From the NCBI GenBank assembly GCA_938008535.1, contig CALLKF010000161.1, positions 1 to 17,170 on the forward strand: a DNA stretch of 17,170 nucleotides, in the 5' to 3' direction. Of this stretch, positions 1 through 9,200 are shown in pieces; position 1 is the stretch's first letter, and every line of letters begins with the position of its first letter. Under the pieces are notes generated by a model. That model did no database searches, was not told the origin of the DNA, and saw nothing but the letters and a program-made list of their open reading frames with translations. This DNA comes from an uncultured Saprospirales bacterium. Its GTDB lineage: Bacteria > Bacteroidota > Bacteroidia > Chitinophagales > JADIYW01. The position numbers and the translations under genes are program-made.

Positions 1-1491
1 GTGTACGACAAAGGTCAGCACTTTATCAAAGTAGGAGGTACTATTAAAGTACTTTTGGGTGTTGCTTCTGCTTATCTATATTCCAACAAAGCTGATTATC
101 AGTTCAATAACTACGATAGTTTGAATATTTATAATAGTGACGTGAAATACGGACACAATAAAGGTTTAGAAGATTTTGGCGACAGAACGTTCAAGTATGA
201 CGGCTTAGGGTCACTCAAAAAATATATTACTCCGGGCGCAGCAGCAGATTTAGGTATCGTTTACGAATGGAGACCAGATCAGGATAAGTACAAATACACA
301 ATGGATTGTAAAGAGTGGTATCAAAGAGAGCGCGATAAGTATAAATTGGCTGTTGGATTTTCGGTAATCGACTTAGGCGCAATTTCGTTCACTAAATCAG
401 TAAACGATCGTGACTTTACAGCCGACATCCGCAATTGGCAAGTGAAAAAAGAGCCTATTAATGGGGTACAATCTTTTGACTCTGTGCTTAACTCTAAATT
501 CGGAACGACTTACAAATCTGGAGATAAATTCACTGTATGGTTGCCAACTCGATTCAATCTATACATTGATTACCACATTTGGAAAGGTTTTGGTTTGAAT
601 TTAGGAACTACTATTTCTCCGGTTATGGCGAAAAACAGAAACCAAATTCAGTACCCAACATCAGTAACATTAACTCCGAAATACGATCACAAATGGGTAG
701 GTGTTTATGTGCCACTTTCTTATGATGAATACGGAAACTTTAGTGCGGGTGCAGGTTTGCGTGCAGGACCACTATTTGTTACTTCTTCAAACGTAATTAC
801 ATTGTTTGGCAAGAAAGCAAGCTACAATGCCAACGTTCAAGTGGGATTGAAAATTACAATTCCGAACAGCTTACACCGCGACCGCGATAAAGATGGTGTA
901 TCGAATAAGAAAGATAAATGTAAAAAAGAGAAAGGTACATGTGCTACCGGAGGATGTTCTGATAAAGACAACGATGGTGTTACAGATAAAATGGATCTTT
1001 GTCCGGATGTTGCAGGGCCATTATTCTTGGCAGGTTGCCCAGATAGAGATGGTGACGGTGTAATGGATGACGAAGATAAATGTCCAGATGTTGCAGGACC
1101 AGCTTCTAATAAAGGTTGCCCTGAAATAAAAGAAGAAGTAAAAAAACGCTTAGCATTTGCTGCTCGTAACATTCAATTTGAAACAGGAAAAGCGGTTATC
1201 AAACCAGTATCTTTCAAAATTTTAAATGAAGTTGCTTCTATCTTAAACGAATATCCTTACTATGATGTAAACGTAGATGGTCACACAGATAACGTAGGAA
1301 AACCAGCATCTAACTTAAAACTATCCCAAGATAGAGCTGCTGCTGCTGTAGAATACTTAGTAAGCAAAGGAATTCCAGCTTCTAGATTAGTTTCTGCTGG
1401 ATACGGTGATACTAAACCTGCTGCTGATAACAAAACTGCTGCAGGTAGAGCACAAAATAGAAGAGTTGAATTCAATTTATTATTTAAATAA
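1..1491 (+). CDS. OmpA-family outer-membrane protein with TSP3 repeats (5' end cut off)
   Basis: This is the C-terminal 496 residues of an outer-membrane protein. No signal peptide is visible and the window opens inside the frame, so the GTG at base 1 is probably an internal Val and the true start lies upstream. Residues 1 to about 290 alternate aromatic and polar residues as in a beta-barrel; the stretch around 'AAADLGIVYEWRP' resembles DUF5723-like barrels (from memory, not checked). Residues ~294-378 hold three thrombospondin type-3 calcium-binding repeats (DxDxDG...CPDVAGP...GCP). The first repeat is degenerate, with Asn and Lys in Asp positions. Residues ~385-494 are an OmpA peptidoglycan-binding domain with the paired Asp430 and Arg445 that hold diaminopimelate in this family, and a closing NRRVEF motif. 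Inferred role: a barrel tied to the cell wall by a calcium-stiffened linker. What the barrel carries or binds cannot be told. A terminator follows 19 bp after the stop. Confidence 0.9.
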   Translation: MYDKGQHFIKVGGTIKVLLGVASAYLYSNKADYQFNNYDSLNIYNSDVKYGHNKGLEDFGDRTFKYDGLGSLKKYITPGAAADLGIVYEWRPDQDKYKYTMDCKEWYQRERDKYKLAVGFSVIDLGAISFTKSVNDRDFTADIRNWQVKKEPINGVQSFDSVLNSKFGTTYKSGDKFTVWLPTRFNLYIDYHIWKGFGLNLGTTISPVMAKNRNQIQYPTSVTLTPKYDHKWVGVYVPLSYDEYGNFSAGAGLRAGPLFVTSSNVITLFGKKASYNANVQVGLKITIPNSLHRDRDKDGVSNKKDKCKKEKGTCATGGCSDKDNDGVTDKMDLCPDVAGPLFLAGCPDRDGDGVMDDEDKCPDVAGPASNKGCPEIKEEVKKRLAFAARNIQFETGKAVIKPVSFKILNEVASILNEYPYYDVNVDGHTDNVGKPASNLKLSQDRAAAAVEYLVSKGIPASRLVSAGYGDTKPAADNKTAAGRAQNRRVEFNLLFK

Positions 1492-1510
1492 GTTAATTTA
1501 ATTCAACATC

Positions 1511-1542
1511 AAAAAAAGACAGACAATTGTCGGTCTTTTTTT
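1511..1542 (+). terminator. Rho-independent terminator after the OmpA gene
   Basis: An A-tract leads into the arm GAC-A-GAC, a loop AATT, and the return arm GTC-G-GTC with one A/G mismatch, followed by a run of seven T. The flanking A and T tracts can also pair and lengthen the stem. It starts 19 bp after the stop codon and separates this gene from the helix-hairpin-helix gene. Confidence 0.8.
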
Positions 1543-1559
1543 ATATTTTTATTCGCAGT

Positions 1560-2279
1560 ATGTCAATTAAAAGTAAAAATGATAATAAATTTATTTTTTC
1601 TCGTTTCGAAAGAAATGGAATCATTGTATTGTGTTTGTTGATTTTGATAAGCATTGTTTCTAAAAAATACATCACCAATCTGTTTGCAAAAGAACATCAT
1701 TTATCCGAAAATGATAAAACAAAAATTGTTCAACTTCAACATCAAATTGACGAAGCAAAAAATAGTTACGTATACAACAATAATAATTCAGGAAAGTATG
1801 ATAACTCTAAAAAAGAGTATTCAAATAACTACTCAAAAGATAAAACTTATACAGCAAAAAAAGATTATTACGATTTTACGATTGAAGTAAATTCAGCAAC
1901 ACAAGAAGATTACGAACGATTATATGGTATTGGAAAAGTATATGCAGAACGCATCGTTAAATTCAGAGATAAATTAGGTGGATTTTATTCTATTAACCAA
2001 ATCAAAGATGTATTTGGCATTGAAGATTCGACCTTTCAAAAATTCAAAAAAAATTTGACAATAAAACCAGTTTCGATAAAGAAAATAAATATCAATACAG
2101 CAACTTTTGAAGAACTAACAACTAATCCATATTTTTTTACTACTGTTGCTAAACAAATTATTGGTTACAGAAGTAAAGTAAAACCTTTTGCTTCTAATGA
2201 TGATGTGAAAAACCTTTACTTTGTAAGAGACCATCCAGAACACTACGATAAAATGTTGCCTTACATTGAAATAAAATAA
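1560..2279 (+). CDS. Membrane-anchored helix-hairpin-helix (ComEA-like) protein
   Basis: The protein has 239 residues from the ATG at 1560. An in-frame TTG at 1527 lies inside the preceding terminator hairpin and is rejected as start. Residues 1-19 are basic and polar, ~20-35 form one hydrophobic membrane segment (GIIVLCLLILISIVS), and ~45-105 are a hydrophilic Asn/Lys/Tyr-rich linker. Two helix-hairpin-helix modules follow at ~107-168 (with a GIG hairpin at 123-125) and ~175-239 (ININTATFEELT). HhH modules of this kind bind DNA without sequence preference, and ComEA uses a membrane anchor plus HhH in DNA uptake. The basic N-terminus predicts an N-in topology, putting the HhH modules in the periplasm as in ComEA. 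No other competence gene is in the window, so a role in DNA uptake is only a suggestion. The second hairpin is less canonical (NPYFFTT instead of a GIG turn). No SD is visible. Confidence 0.8.
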   Translation: MSIKSKNDNKFIFSRFERNGIIVLCLLILISIVSKKYITNLFAKEHHLSENDKTKIVQLQHQIDEAKNSYVYNNNNSGKYDNSKKEYSNNYSKDKTYTAKKDYYDFTIEVNSATQEDYERLYGIGKVYAERIVKFRDKLGGFYSINQIKDVFGIEDSTFQKFKKNLTIKPVSIKKININTATFEELTTNPYFFTTVAKQIIGYRSKVKPFASNDDVKNLYFVRDHPEHYDKMLPYIEIK

Positions 2280-2321
2280 ATACTCAAGACTAACCACTCA
2301 CGACTCACAACTATTTTTTAT

Positions 2322-2329
2322 TATCTTTG
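2322..2329 (+). promoter_or_regulatory. Bacteroidota -7 promoter element (TATCTTTG) for the acyl-CoA dehydrogenase
   Basis: TATCTTTG matches the Bacteroidota -7 consensus TAnnTTTG at all fixed positions and lies 16 bp before the ATG at 2346, implying a very short leader. No clear -33 TTTG is found at the usual distance upstream. The same octamer occurs before rpsU. Confidence 0.65.
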
Positions 2330-2345
2330 ATGAAAATTTTAACAA

Positions 2346-3494
2346 ATGAATTTTGAATACACAGAAAACCAACAATTAATTGCACAAACTGTAAGAGATT
2401 TTGCAGAAAAACATATCAGGCCATATGTCATGGAATGGGACGAATCTCAACATTTTCCAATAGAAACATTACATAAATTAGGCGATTTAGGTTTGATGGG
2501 AATTTTAATTCCAGAAGAATATGGAGGTGCAGGTTTAAGCTACTTTGAATACATTACAGCATTAATAGAAATTGGGAAAGTGGACAGCGCATTGTGCTTA
2601 TCAGTTGCTGCACATAATTCTCTTTGCACCAACCATATTTACAAATTTGCTACTGAAGATCAACGCAAACGTTGGATACCAAAATTAGCAAGTGGTGAAT
2701 GGATTGGCGCTTGGGGTTTGACAGAGCCAAACACTGGCTCAGATGCTGGCAGAATGAAATGCGTTGCCAAACAAGATGGCGACGATTGGATTATAAACGG
2801 CACCAAAAATTTTATCACACACGGCATCAGTGGAAATGTAGCTGTAGTTATAGTTAGAACAGGTGAATTATTAGATTCGCATGGTATGACAGCATTTGTT
2901 GTAGAAAGAGGAACACCTGGTTTTTCTGGTGGAAAAAAAGAAAATAAATTAGGAATGCGTTGCTCAGAAACAGCAGAAATGATATTTGACAATTGCAGAG
3001 TTCCAAAAGAAAATATTTTAGGAAATGTTGGTGATGGGTTTGTACAGGCAATGAAAATTTTAGATGGTGGCAGAATCTCAATTGCTGCTTTGAGTATTGC
3101 TATAGCAGTTGGTGCATACGAAGCTGCCGTAAAATATGCACAAGAACGCGAACAATTTGGTAAGCCAATTTCTGAATTTCAGGCAATCGGTTTCAAATTA
3201 GCTGATATGGCAACTCAAATTGAAGCATCTAAATTATTAACTTTTCAAGCAGCAGATATGATGATGCGTGGTGAAAAAATGACCAAAGAATCTGCTTTTG
3301 CTAAATATTACGCATCTGAAGTTTGTTGTAAAGTAGCCAATGATGCAGTGCAAATTTTAGGTGGTTATGGTTATTTAAAAGATTTTCCGGTTGAAAAATT
3401 TTATCGCGATGCGAAGTTGTGTACCATTGGTGAAGGCACTTCAGAAATTCAAAAATTAGTGATTAGTCGAGAAATTTTGAAAGGTAATATCTAA
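2346..3494 (+). CDS. Acyl-CoA dehydrogenase
   Basis: This is a full-length (382-residue) flavoprotein of the acyl-CoA dehydrogenase family. It catalyses FAD-dependent alpha,beta-desaturation of an acyl-CoA and passes electrons to electron-transfer flavoprotein, in the cytoplasm. The usual three domains are present: N-terminal helices (~1-120), a beta domain with the family signature LTEPNTGSDAG (125-135), and C-terminal helices with the second signature around ILGGYGYLKDFPVEKFYRDAK (337-357). The catalytic base expected in short/medium-chain and butyryl-CoA-type enzymes is Glu363 in GEGTSEIQ. The general pattern resembles short-chain or branched-chain enzymes, but chain length cannot be assigned by eye. 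The start at 2346 has no SD but sits just behind a good -7 element, so the gene is probably expressed on its own. No terminator hairpin is visible after the stop. There is no functional link to the flanking surface proteins. Confidence 0.95.
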   Translation: MNFEYTENQQLIAQTVRDFAEKHIRPYVMEWDESQHFPIETLHKLGDLGLMGILIPEEYGGAGLSYFEYITALIEIGKVDSALCLSVAAHNSLCTNHIYKFATEDQRKRWIPKLASGEWIGAWGLTEPNTGSDAGRMKCVAKQDGDDWIINGTKNFITHGISGNVAVVIVRTGELLDSHGMTAFVVERGTPGFSGGKKENKLGMRCSETAEMIFDNCRVPKENILGNVGDGFVQAMKILDGGRISIAALSIAIAVGAYEAAVKYAQEREQFGKPISEFQAIGFKLADMATQIEASKLLTFQAADMMMRGEKMTKESAFAKYYASEVCCKVANDAVQILGGYGYLKDFPVEKFYRDAKLCTIGEGTSEIQKLVISREILKGNI

Positions 3495-3505
3495 TACATT
3501 AGCAG

Positions 3506-3537
3506 TTTGTTTTATCCAATTTTTAGTGTTAACTTTA
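3506..3537 (+). promoter_or_regulatory. Possible promoter upstream of the 834-residue secreted protein
   Basis: TTTG at 3506-3509 is followed after 20 bp by TAACTTTA at 3530-3537, one mismatch from TAnnTTTG. The spacing fits a Bacteroidota -33/-7 pair. It would give a leader of about 145 bases and put the 14-bp direct repeats at 3539-3572 at or just after the transcription start. This is a sequence match only. Confidence 0.35.
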
Positions 3538-3538
3538 G

Positions 3539-3577
3539 TTAGTTGAATTTAAGCTCATTTAGTTGAATTTAAATTCA
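3539..3577. repeat. Two 14-bp direct repeats, 20-bp period, with a perfect 14-bp palindrome
   Basis: TTAGTTGAATTTAA occurs at 3539-3552 and again, identical, at 3559-3572, a 20-bp period (about two helical turns). The second copy runs into a perfect palindrome, TGAATTTAAATTCA, at 3564-3577. It lies in the 194-bp gap before the 834-residue secreted protein, just after a possible promoter. This geometry suits binding of a dimeric regulator, but the base composition is very AT-rich and no function is shown. Confidence 0.55.
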
Positions 3578-3603
3578 TAAAAAGCCATAAACTACATGCA
3601 ACC

Positions 3604-3627
3604 TAAGTGTCACTTTTTTTACACTTA
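3604..3627. repeat. Inverted repeat TAAGTGT / ACACTTA
   Basis: Seven-base arms at 3604-3610 and 3621-3627 flank a 10-base spacer with seven T. The left arm overlaps a second small palindrome, AAGTG-T-CACTT. It lies in the likely leader of the 834-residue gene, 61 bp before its ATG. It could be a weak RNA hairpin or a binding site. The T-run is inside the loop, so it is not a standard terminator. Confidence 0.35.
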
Positions 3628-3688
3628 AAGTTGTTGAACTAATTATTACAGATACGATTAATTGTATTTAATACGATGATAAAAAAAT

Positions 3689-6193
3689 ATGGTTAGAATT
3701 TTACAAACATTCTTAATTATTTTACTTTTTAATGCTCTAGGTTTTACTCAAAATCCAAGGATTAAAGTTAATTATGCAGCGTATCAAGGCATGATGACAA
3801 GTGTAGGAAATGCAGGTTGCGGTACTTCACTTTTATGCGAAAATAATGGTTTAGAAATTCGTATTCATTCTCTTTTTAAATCGTCAACTGGTCCAATTAT
3901 CACTTCTGCTTATTGTAACACAGCTTCAAATTCTCAATGGAGTTGCGAATTTAGAACCGAATCATGTTTAAATACAGGAGCTTGTGGAGTTTGGTATAAT
4001 AATTCAGCATCTTGTTTAAGTAATCCAACATACTCCAACGATCCAGGTTATACTGATACGAGTGCATATCCATGCACTGATATTTTACAGCTAAGAATGA
4101 AAGGTTTTGAAACAGACCAAACAAACCCATTTGGTGGTGGCGCAGCATGCGATGCACCAAACGATGGCGCTTGTGGTGGAACTTGTGCCAATCCATCTTG
4201 TTATGGCGTGCAACAAACACCAACCAGTGGCGACAATAACGTTCTAATTAATATTGGAAATGTAGCAAATACAACACCACCTTTTTGCGGCTCTTCTTGG
4301 TCTGCAACTTTTCAAACAAATTTAGAAACAGTCATTTGCACAACAAATGGCATCAATAATTATTACTATTTAAGATGGCGATATCGTTGGTGTTGGGATT
4401 CTTCTACAATTTTAACTACACACGCTGGTTTAATCAAAAGACCAAGTGTTACAGAAATTTGTTCTGCTTCAAATTATATTGTAGCAGATTCTTCTGAAGC
4501 ATACGAAGCAGCACGCGGTTTCTCATCATATCAATGGCAATATAGCACAAATGGTGGTGGTGCTTGGTCAAATATAACTGGAGCAACTGCAAAAGATTTA
4601 TCAACAACAGCTTTGGTAAATAACAATACAGATAACTCTACAATTACCTATTTAATCAGAAGAGTTGCTTTGTTCTGCATAGATTTTGTTACAACACCAG
4701 TTGGTAGAAAATCAGTATATTCTAATGTACAATCAGTCGTTGTCTATCCACAACCAAATGCTCCAACTTTATTTGCAGCAGGAACTTCTCCAGCAAATGG
4801 AACAACTATTTGCAAAGGTTTATTTGTATATGCACAGTTTAATCCTGGAAATGGTGGTTATACTGATGCTTCTGATGAATATCAGTATTCAATAAATGGC
4901 GGAACATCTTGGACAAATTACACACCAGGTGCATCAATCAACACAGCAACTGCAACCACATCTGTGCAAGTGCGCGTACGTAGAGTAGCTGGTTCATTAT
5001 TAGCTTGCAATACAACATCTTGGTCAACGCTTGTTACTTGGCCAGTTTCTTCGGTTGCAACACCAGCAACCACCAACGTCGTAACACCAAGTAATAATTC
5101 ATCTATTTGCCAAGGTGAAATTGCAAGTTCAACATTTAATACAGGTTCTGGTAGCGGAACAGGTGATGAGTTTCAATATAGCATTAATAATGGCACTTCG
5201 TGGAATGTTTATACACCTGGAAATACGATCAACACAACTTCAGCAACTACGAAAGTAATTATTCAAACCAGAAGAACAGGTATTGCGTCTGGAACTTGTT
5301 TCCCAACACCTTGGGCAACAGTAGTTAACTGGAATGTTGTAGTACAACCTGTTGGACCAACTTTGAATTCCCAATCACCAGTTGGTACCGTAAATATTGG
5401 CGATACCGTTCGGTTATTGGCAAATGCTGGAAATGGTGGCGCAGTTGATGCAATTGATACATTTAGAATTTCTTTTAATAATGGAATTTCTTGGATTACT
5501 TACACTAATAACACAAAAGTACAGATTCCAGTTGGTAGTACTGGTTCTGTAATTATTCAAGGTAAACACACAATTGGAAATTCATTTGGTTGTAATGCAA
5601 CTCCATGGTCAAATTTAGGTTCTTGGAATATCAATACCGTTTTGCCTGTTGAATTAACTGCTTTTTATGTATCGAAGAATGATTTTTGTAATGATTTACA
5701 TTGGACAACGGCTTCCGAAAATAATACCAAAGAATTTGTAATTGAAAAGAGTAAGAATGCAATAGATTGGTTACCTACTGGAAAAATAAATGCTATTGGT
5801 TTTTCTAATCAATTAAATAATTATGCATTTTCTGATTGCTTCATACAAAATACATCCTACTATTACCGCTTAAAAATAATTGATTTTGATAATGCATTTG
5901 AATTTTCATCTGTTATTTATCAACCAAGAAATACTAAAAATACTGAATTCATTGTTTATCCAAATCCAACCAACGGAAATTTAAATATTCAATTTTATGC
6001 TGATCAAAATAAAAACAGCGAATTAGTAGTGAAAAATCTATTAGGTCAAACTGTAAAAACATTTCAAATAAATGTTGTTAGTCAAAATAATTTAATTTCT
6101 GTTGATTGTAATGATTTACCAAATGGAACTTATTTTATCAACATTTTAGAATTGAAAGAATTCAATCATGTTATAAAATTTCTAAAATATTAA
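3689..6193 (+). CDS. Secreted multidomain protein with type A T9SS sorting domain
   Basis: The 834-residue protein has an N-terminal signal peptide (hydrophobic 4-19, likely cleavage after about residue 20). Residues ~25-258 form a Cys- and Trp-rich domain I do not recognise (CGTSLLC, ESCLNTGACGVW, WRYRWCW). Residues ~258-353 look Ig-like (YQWQYSTNGGGAWSNI). Three tandem ~92-residue repeats follow at ~356-451, 458-548 and 554-646, sharing F/YQYSINxGTSW and a closing W. A Fn3-like module common in Bacteroidota secreted proteins starts at LPVELTAFY (652) and contains WTTASENNTKEFVIEKS. The C-terminus (751-834) is a type A sorting domain (VYPNPTNG, NLLGQTV, LPNGTYFINI). In such proteins the tail directs export through the T9SS and is cleaved or used for surface anchoring. 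No enzyme domain is seen, so an adhesin or matrix role is inferred. The ATG has no SD. No terminator separates it from the next gene 79 bp downstream. Confidence 0.88.
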   Translation: MVRILQTFLIILLFNALGFTQNPRIKVNYAAYQGMMTSVGNAGCGTSLLCENNGLEIRIHSLFKSSTGPIITSAYCNTASNSQWSCEFRTESCLNTGACGVWYNNSASCLSNPTYSNDPGYTDTSAYPCTDILQLRMKGFETDQTNPFGGGAACDAPNDGACGGTCANPSCYGVQQTPTSGDNNVLINIGNVANTTPPFCGSSWSATFQTNLETVICTTNGINNYYYLRWRYRWCWDSSTILTTHAGLIKRPSVTEICSASNYIVADSSEAYEAARGFSSYQWQYSTNGGGAWSNITGATAKDLSTTALVNNNTDNSTITYLIRRVALFCIDFVTTPVGRKSVYSNVQSVVVYPQPNAPTLFAAGTSPANGTTICKGLFVYAQFNPGNGGYTDASDEYQYSINGGTSWTNYTPGASINTATATTSVQVRVRRVAGSLLACNTTSWSTLVTWPVSSVATPATTNVVTPSNNSSICQGEIASSTFNTGSGSGTGDEFQYSINNGTSWNVYTPGNTINTTSATTKVIIQTRRTGIASGTCFPTPWATVVNWNVVVQPVGPTLNSQSPVGTVNIGDTVRLLANAGNGGAVDAIDTFRISFNNGISWITYTNNTKVQIPVGSTGSVIIQGKHTIGNSFGCNATPWSNLGSWNINTVLPVELTAFYVSKNDFCNDLHWTTASENNTKEFVIEKSKNAIDWLPTGKINAIGFSNQLNNYAFSDCFIQNTSYYYRLKIIDFDNAFEFSSVIYQPRNTKNTEFIVYPNPTNGNLNIQFYADQNKNSELVVKNLLGQTVKTFQINVVSQNNLISVDCNDLPNGTYFINILELKEFNHVIKFLKY
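4754..5626 (+). repeat. Three tandem ~92-codon repeats inside the 834-residue secreted protein
   Basis: Repeat units lie at 4754-5041, 5060-5332 and 5351-5626. The first two share TICKG/SICQG, DEYQYSINGGTSW/DEFQYSINNGTSW, YTPGxxINT and a Cys plus W near the end. The third is more diverged (FRISFNNGISW) but keeps its Cys and terminal W. They look like bead-on-string beta-sandwich modules extending the protein from the cell. Confidence 0.75.
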
Positions 6194-6272
6194 CTATTTT
6201 TAGGAAGTAATTCTTTTAGATTATTTCTTTCTGAAAAATAAAATTAACTAGTTATCAATTAAAACGTACGAT
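6194..6272. other. 79-bp gap between the two secreted-protein genes
   Basis: There is no hairpin plus T-run and no good TAnnTTTG element. A perfect 10-bp palindrome TAACTAGTTA sits at 6245-6254, 19 bp before the ATG. Read-through from the 834-residue gene is therefore possible, though a weak promoter cannot be excluded. Confidence 0.4.
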
Positions 6273-9200
6273 ATGTTTAATAAGATTTTTTTGCTGTGTA
6301 TCTTTCTATCTTCGATTTTTAGCACAAAAACAATTTTCGCTCAATCAGTTCCAACTACTTTTCAATGTCCAACCATGTTGGCAATTGTAAATGAAGGGCC
6401 CAATCAACCAGAACATCCATCTTTTATTAGTATCATCAATGCAACAACTGGAGCATTATCAACACAAATTGCAGTGAAAGATGCAACTGGAACTGCATTC
6501 AAATCATTAAACGGAATTGCGCTAAATAATCAAGATGGATTAGCATATGCACAATATCAACGAATTCCAACTCAAGCAGAAGTTGTTTTAGCTTTAGCTA
6601 CAGTTGGAAATTATATTTCTACTTCTACTTTAGTACAAATTGGTGCAAACGGAATTGGTGTAAATTTAGGTACATTAAATCCACCAAATAATGCAGGTTT
6701 TAATACTCATAGTTTATTAGGTTTATTAGGAACAGCAAATAATAGCGGTACTTATTTTATAGCAGCAGCCGAAGCACAAGTAAATTTAGCAGATACATCT
6801 GTTTCTAATTTTAAACTTTATATAGGAAAAATTAGTGTACCAAGTGCTGCGGTTACTTGGACAGAAATCCAATTGGCTACAAGCTGTACAGCATTTCGTC
6901 AAGCATTTATTGATGCAATAACTTCTGGTAGAGATGCTGGTGCAGAAGACATGGTTTGGGATCCAAATTCAGGAAAATTATTATTCTATTCTGGCGCTGA
7001 TCAAGTATTAGGTGTAGTTGATTTAACTGCAAATACTGGTATATGTTATACAGATGCATCAGGTGTCGCAACTACTACAAATTTAGGTGGTTTAGCATTA
7101 GATAGCATTGGACAAATGATTGCATTAGAGTCAAGCAATGGAAAAGTTTGGCGAATCAACACACGTGGTTGTACTGATGGAAATCCAGCAACACCATGTA
7201 TCAATTCACTTACTCAAATTAACTCATTTACAGTAAATGGAAATTCTGTTGTTCGTGGTGATGCTGCAAGTTGTGTGTTGCCTTGCGTTCCACCAACTAT
7301 TCAACAATCAGACGTTGTAACTTGTGTAAATAAAAATACAACAATTGATATCACTGTTTCTGGTGCATCTTCACCTTACACTTATATTTGGGGTCTAAAT
7401 GGTGCTGGCACTTTAAGCAATACTACAAATCAAGATGCAGGTTTTGTAAGCGCAACTACTGGCACAACAAAGTTATATGTTACAGTTAGCGATAAAAAAG
7501 GTTGTCAAAATACAGACTCATTAAATGTAATCGTAAATAGTTCAAAAGATACTACACGCCAAACAGCAACTATTTGCGGTGGCGATGTTATTCAATTTGG
7601 AAATCAATCTATATCTGCTGCCGGAACATATTACAACGTTGTTCCAGGAACAGATGCTTGTGATAGTGTTGTTGAATTAATTGTAACATTAAATTGTGCA
7701 CCAACACCATTTGATTGTCCGGTTATGTTATCAGTTGTAAATGAAGGACCCAATTTACCGGAACATTTATCATATATTGCAACTATTAATCCTGCAACTG
7801 GCGCACTTGGCGCACAAATTCCTGTAAAAGATGTAACTACTGGAAATCAATATTTATCATTAAATGGATTGGCACTAAATAGTCAAGATGGTTTTGGTTA
7901 TGTTCAATATCAAAAAACACCATCAGCTAATGATGTTAGAGATTCTATTTCATCAACAGGAAAATATATAAGTGCTTCAACATTATATCAAGTTGGCGCA
8001 AACGGTCGCGCACTTACTTTAGGAACAATAAATCCACCAATAAATGCAAGTTTTAATACACATGCAGTAATTTCTTTATTAGCAACAGCAAATAATAGCG
8101 GAACTTATTTTGTAACTGCAGCAGAAGCACAAGTTACATTGCCAAATATAATTGGTGCTTTCAAATTATATTTAGGAAGAATTACACCACCAAGTGCAGC
8201 TGTTAGCTGGACTGAAATTGCATATGATGCAAGTTGCGATGCATTTCGTCAGTCATTTATAGATGCAATAACTAATGGCAATGATGCAGGCGCGCAAGAT
8301 ATGGTTTGGGACGCATCCTCTAATAAAATATGGTTTTATGCTGGTTTAGATAAAGTATTATCTGTAATTGATGTAACAGCAAATACAGGAATCTGCTATG
8401 GTGATAACAACAGCGTAACTTCAACTACAAACTTAGGTGGTTTAGCAATCGATAGTATTGGACAAATGATTGGTTTGGAATCAACAACTGGAAAAGTTTG
8501 GCGAATAGATACACGTGGTTGTACAGATGGAAATCCAGCAACACCATGTATGACAACAGTAACACAAATTAATGCATACACAGTAAATGGAAATTCTAAT
8601 ACGCGTGTTGATGCTGCAAGTTGCGCATTGCCTTGTGTTCCACCAACTATTCAAAAATCAGATGTTGTTACATGTGTAAATAGAAATACAATAATTGATA
8701 TTACAGTTTCAGGTGCTACTAATCCTTACACGTATATTTGGGGAAATTATCCAGGACAAGGCACTTTGTCTAACACTACAAATCAAGTTGCAACTTATGT
8801 AAATGCAACGGCTGGAACATACAAAGTATATGTTACAGTTAGCGATAAAAAAGGTTGTCAAAACACAGATTCAATAAATGTAATTGTAAATAATTCTAAA
8901 GATACAACAAAACTCACAGCAGGTATTTGTGGTAATCAAACCATTCAATTTGGTAATCAAACTATTGATTTGCCAGGAACGTATTACAATGTTTTACCAG
9001 GCACAGATGCATGCGATAGTGTAGTTCAATTAACAGTTTCTGTAAATTGCGCACCAACACCATTTGCTTGTCCAACTACTTTAGCTATTGTAAATGAAGG
9101 TCCAAATCAACCAGATAAACCATCATTTATTGCAACCATAAATCCAGCAACTGGCGCATTAGGCGCACAAACTGCAGTAGTAGATAGCTTAGGTGTACAA

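Noticed and set aside
1..3. GTG at the window edge as the true start of the OmpA protein
   Set aside because: An exported barrel protein needs a signal peptide, which is absent, so the frame most likely continues to the left.
837..1172. Reverse-strand open frame inside the TSP3/OmpA region
   Set aside because: It mirrors the repeated Asp/Gly/Cys codons of the real gene, has a low-complexity Ser/Pro composition, and no start signal or homology that I can see.
1527..1559. TTG start giving a longer helix-hairpin-helix protein
   Set aside because: The TTG lies inside the terminator hairpin of the preceding gene, and the extra residues come from the T-tract. The ATG at 1560 is better.
4686..4895. 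Short alternative-frame forward frame within the 834-residue gene
   Set aside because: It is a shadow of the Gln/Leu-looking repeats in the other frame and has no start signal.
8396..8581. Reverse-strand frame within the giant secreted-protein gene
   Set aside because: It is antisense to the conserved GKVWRI/TRGCTDGNP segment and explained by coding on the + strand.
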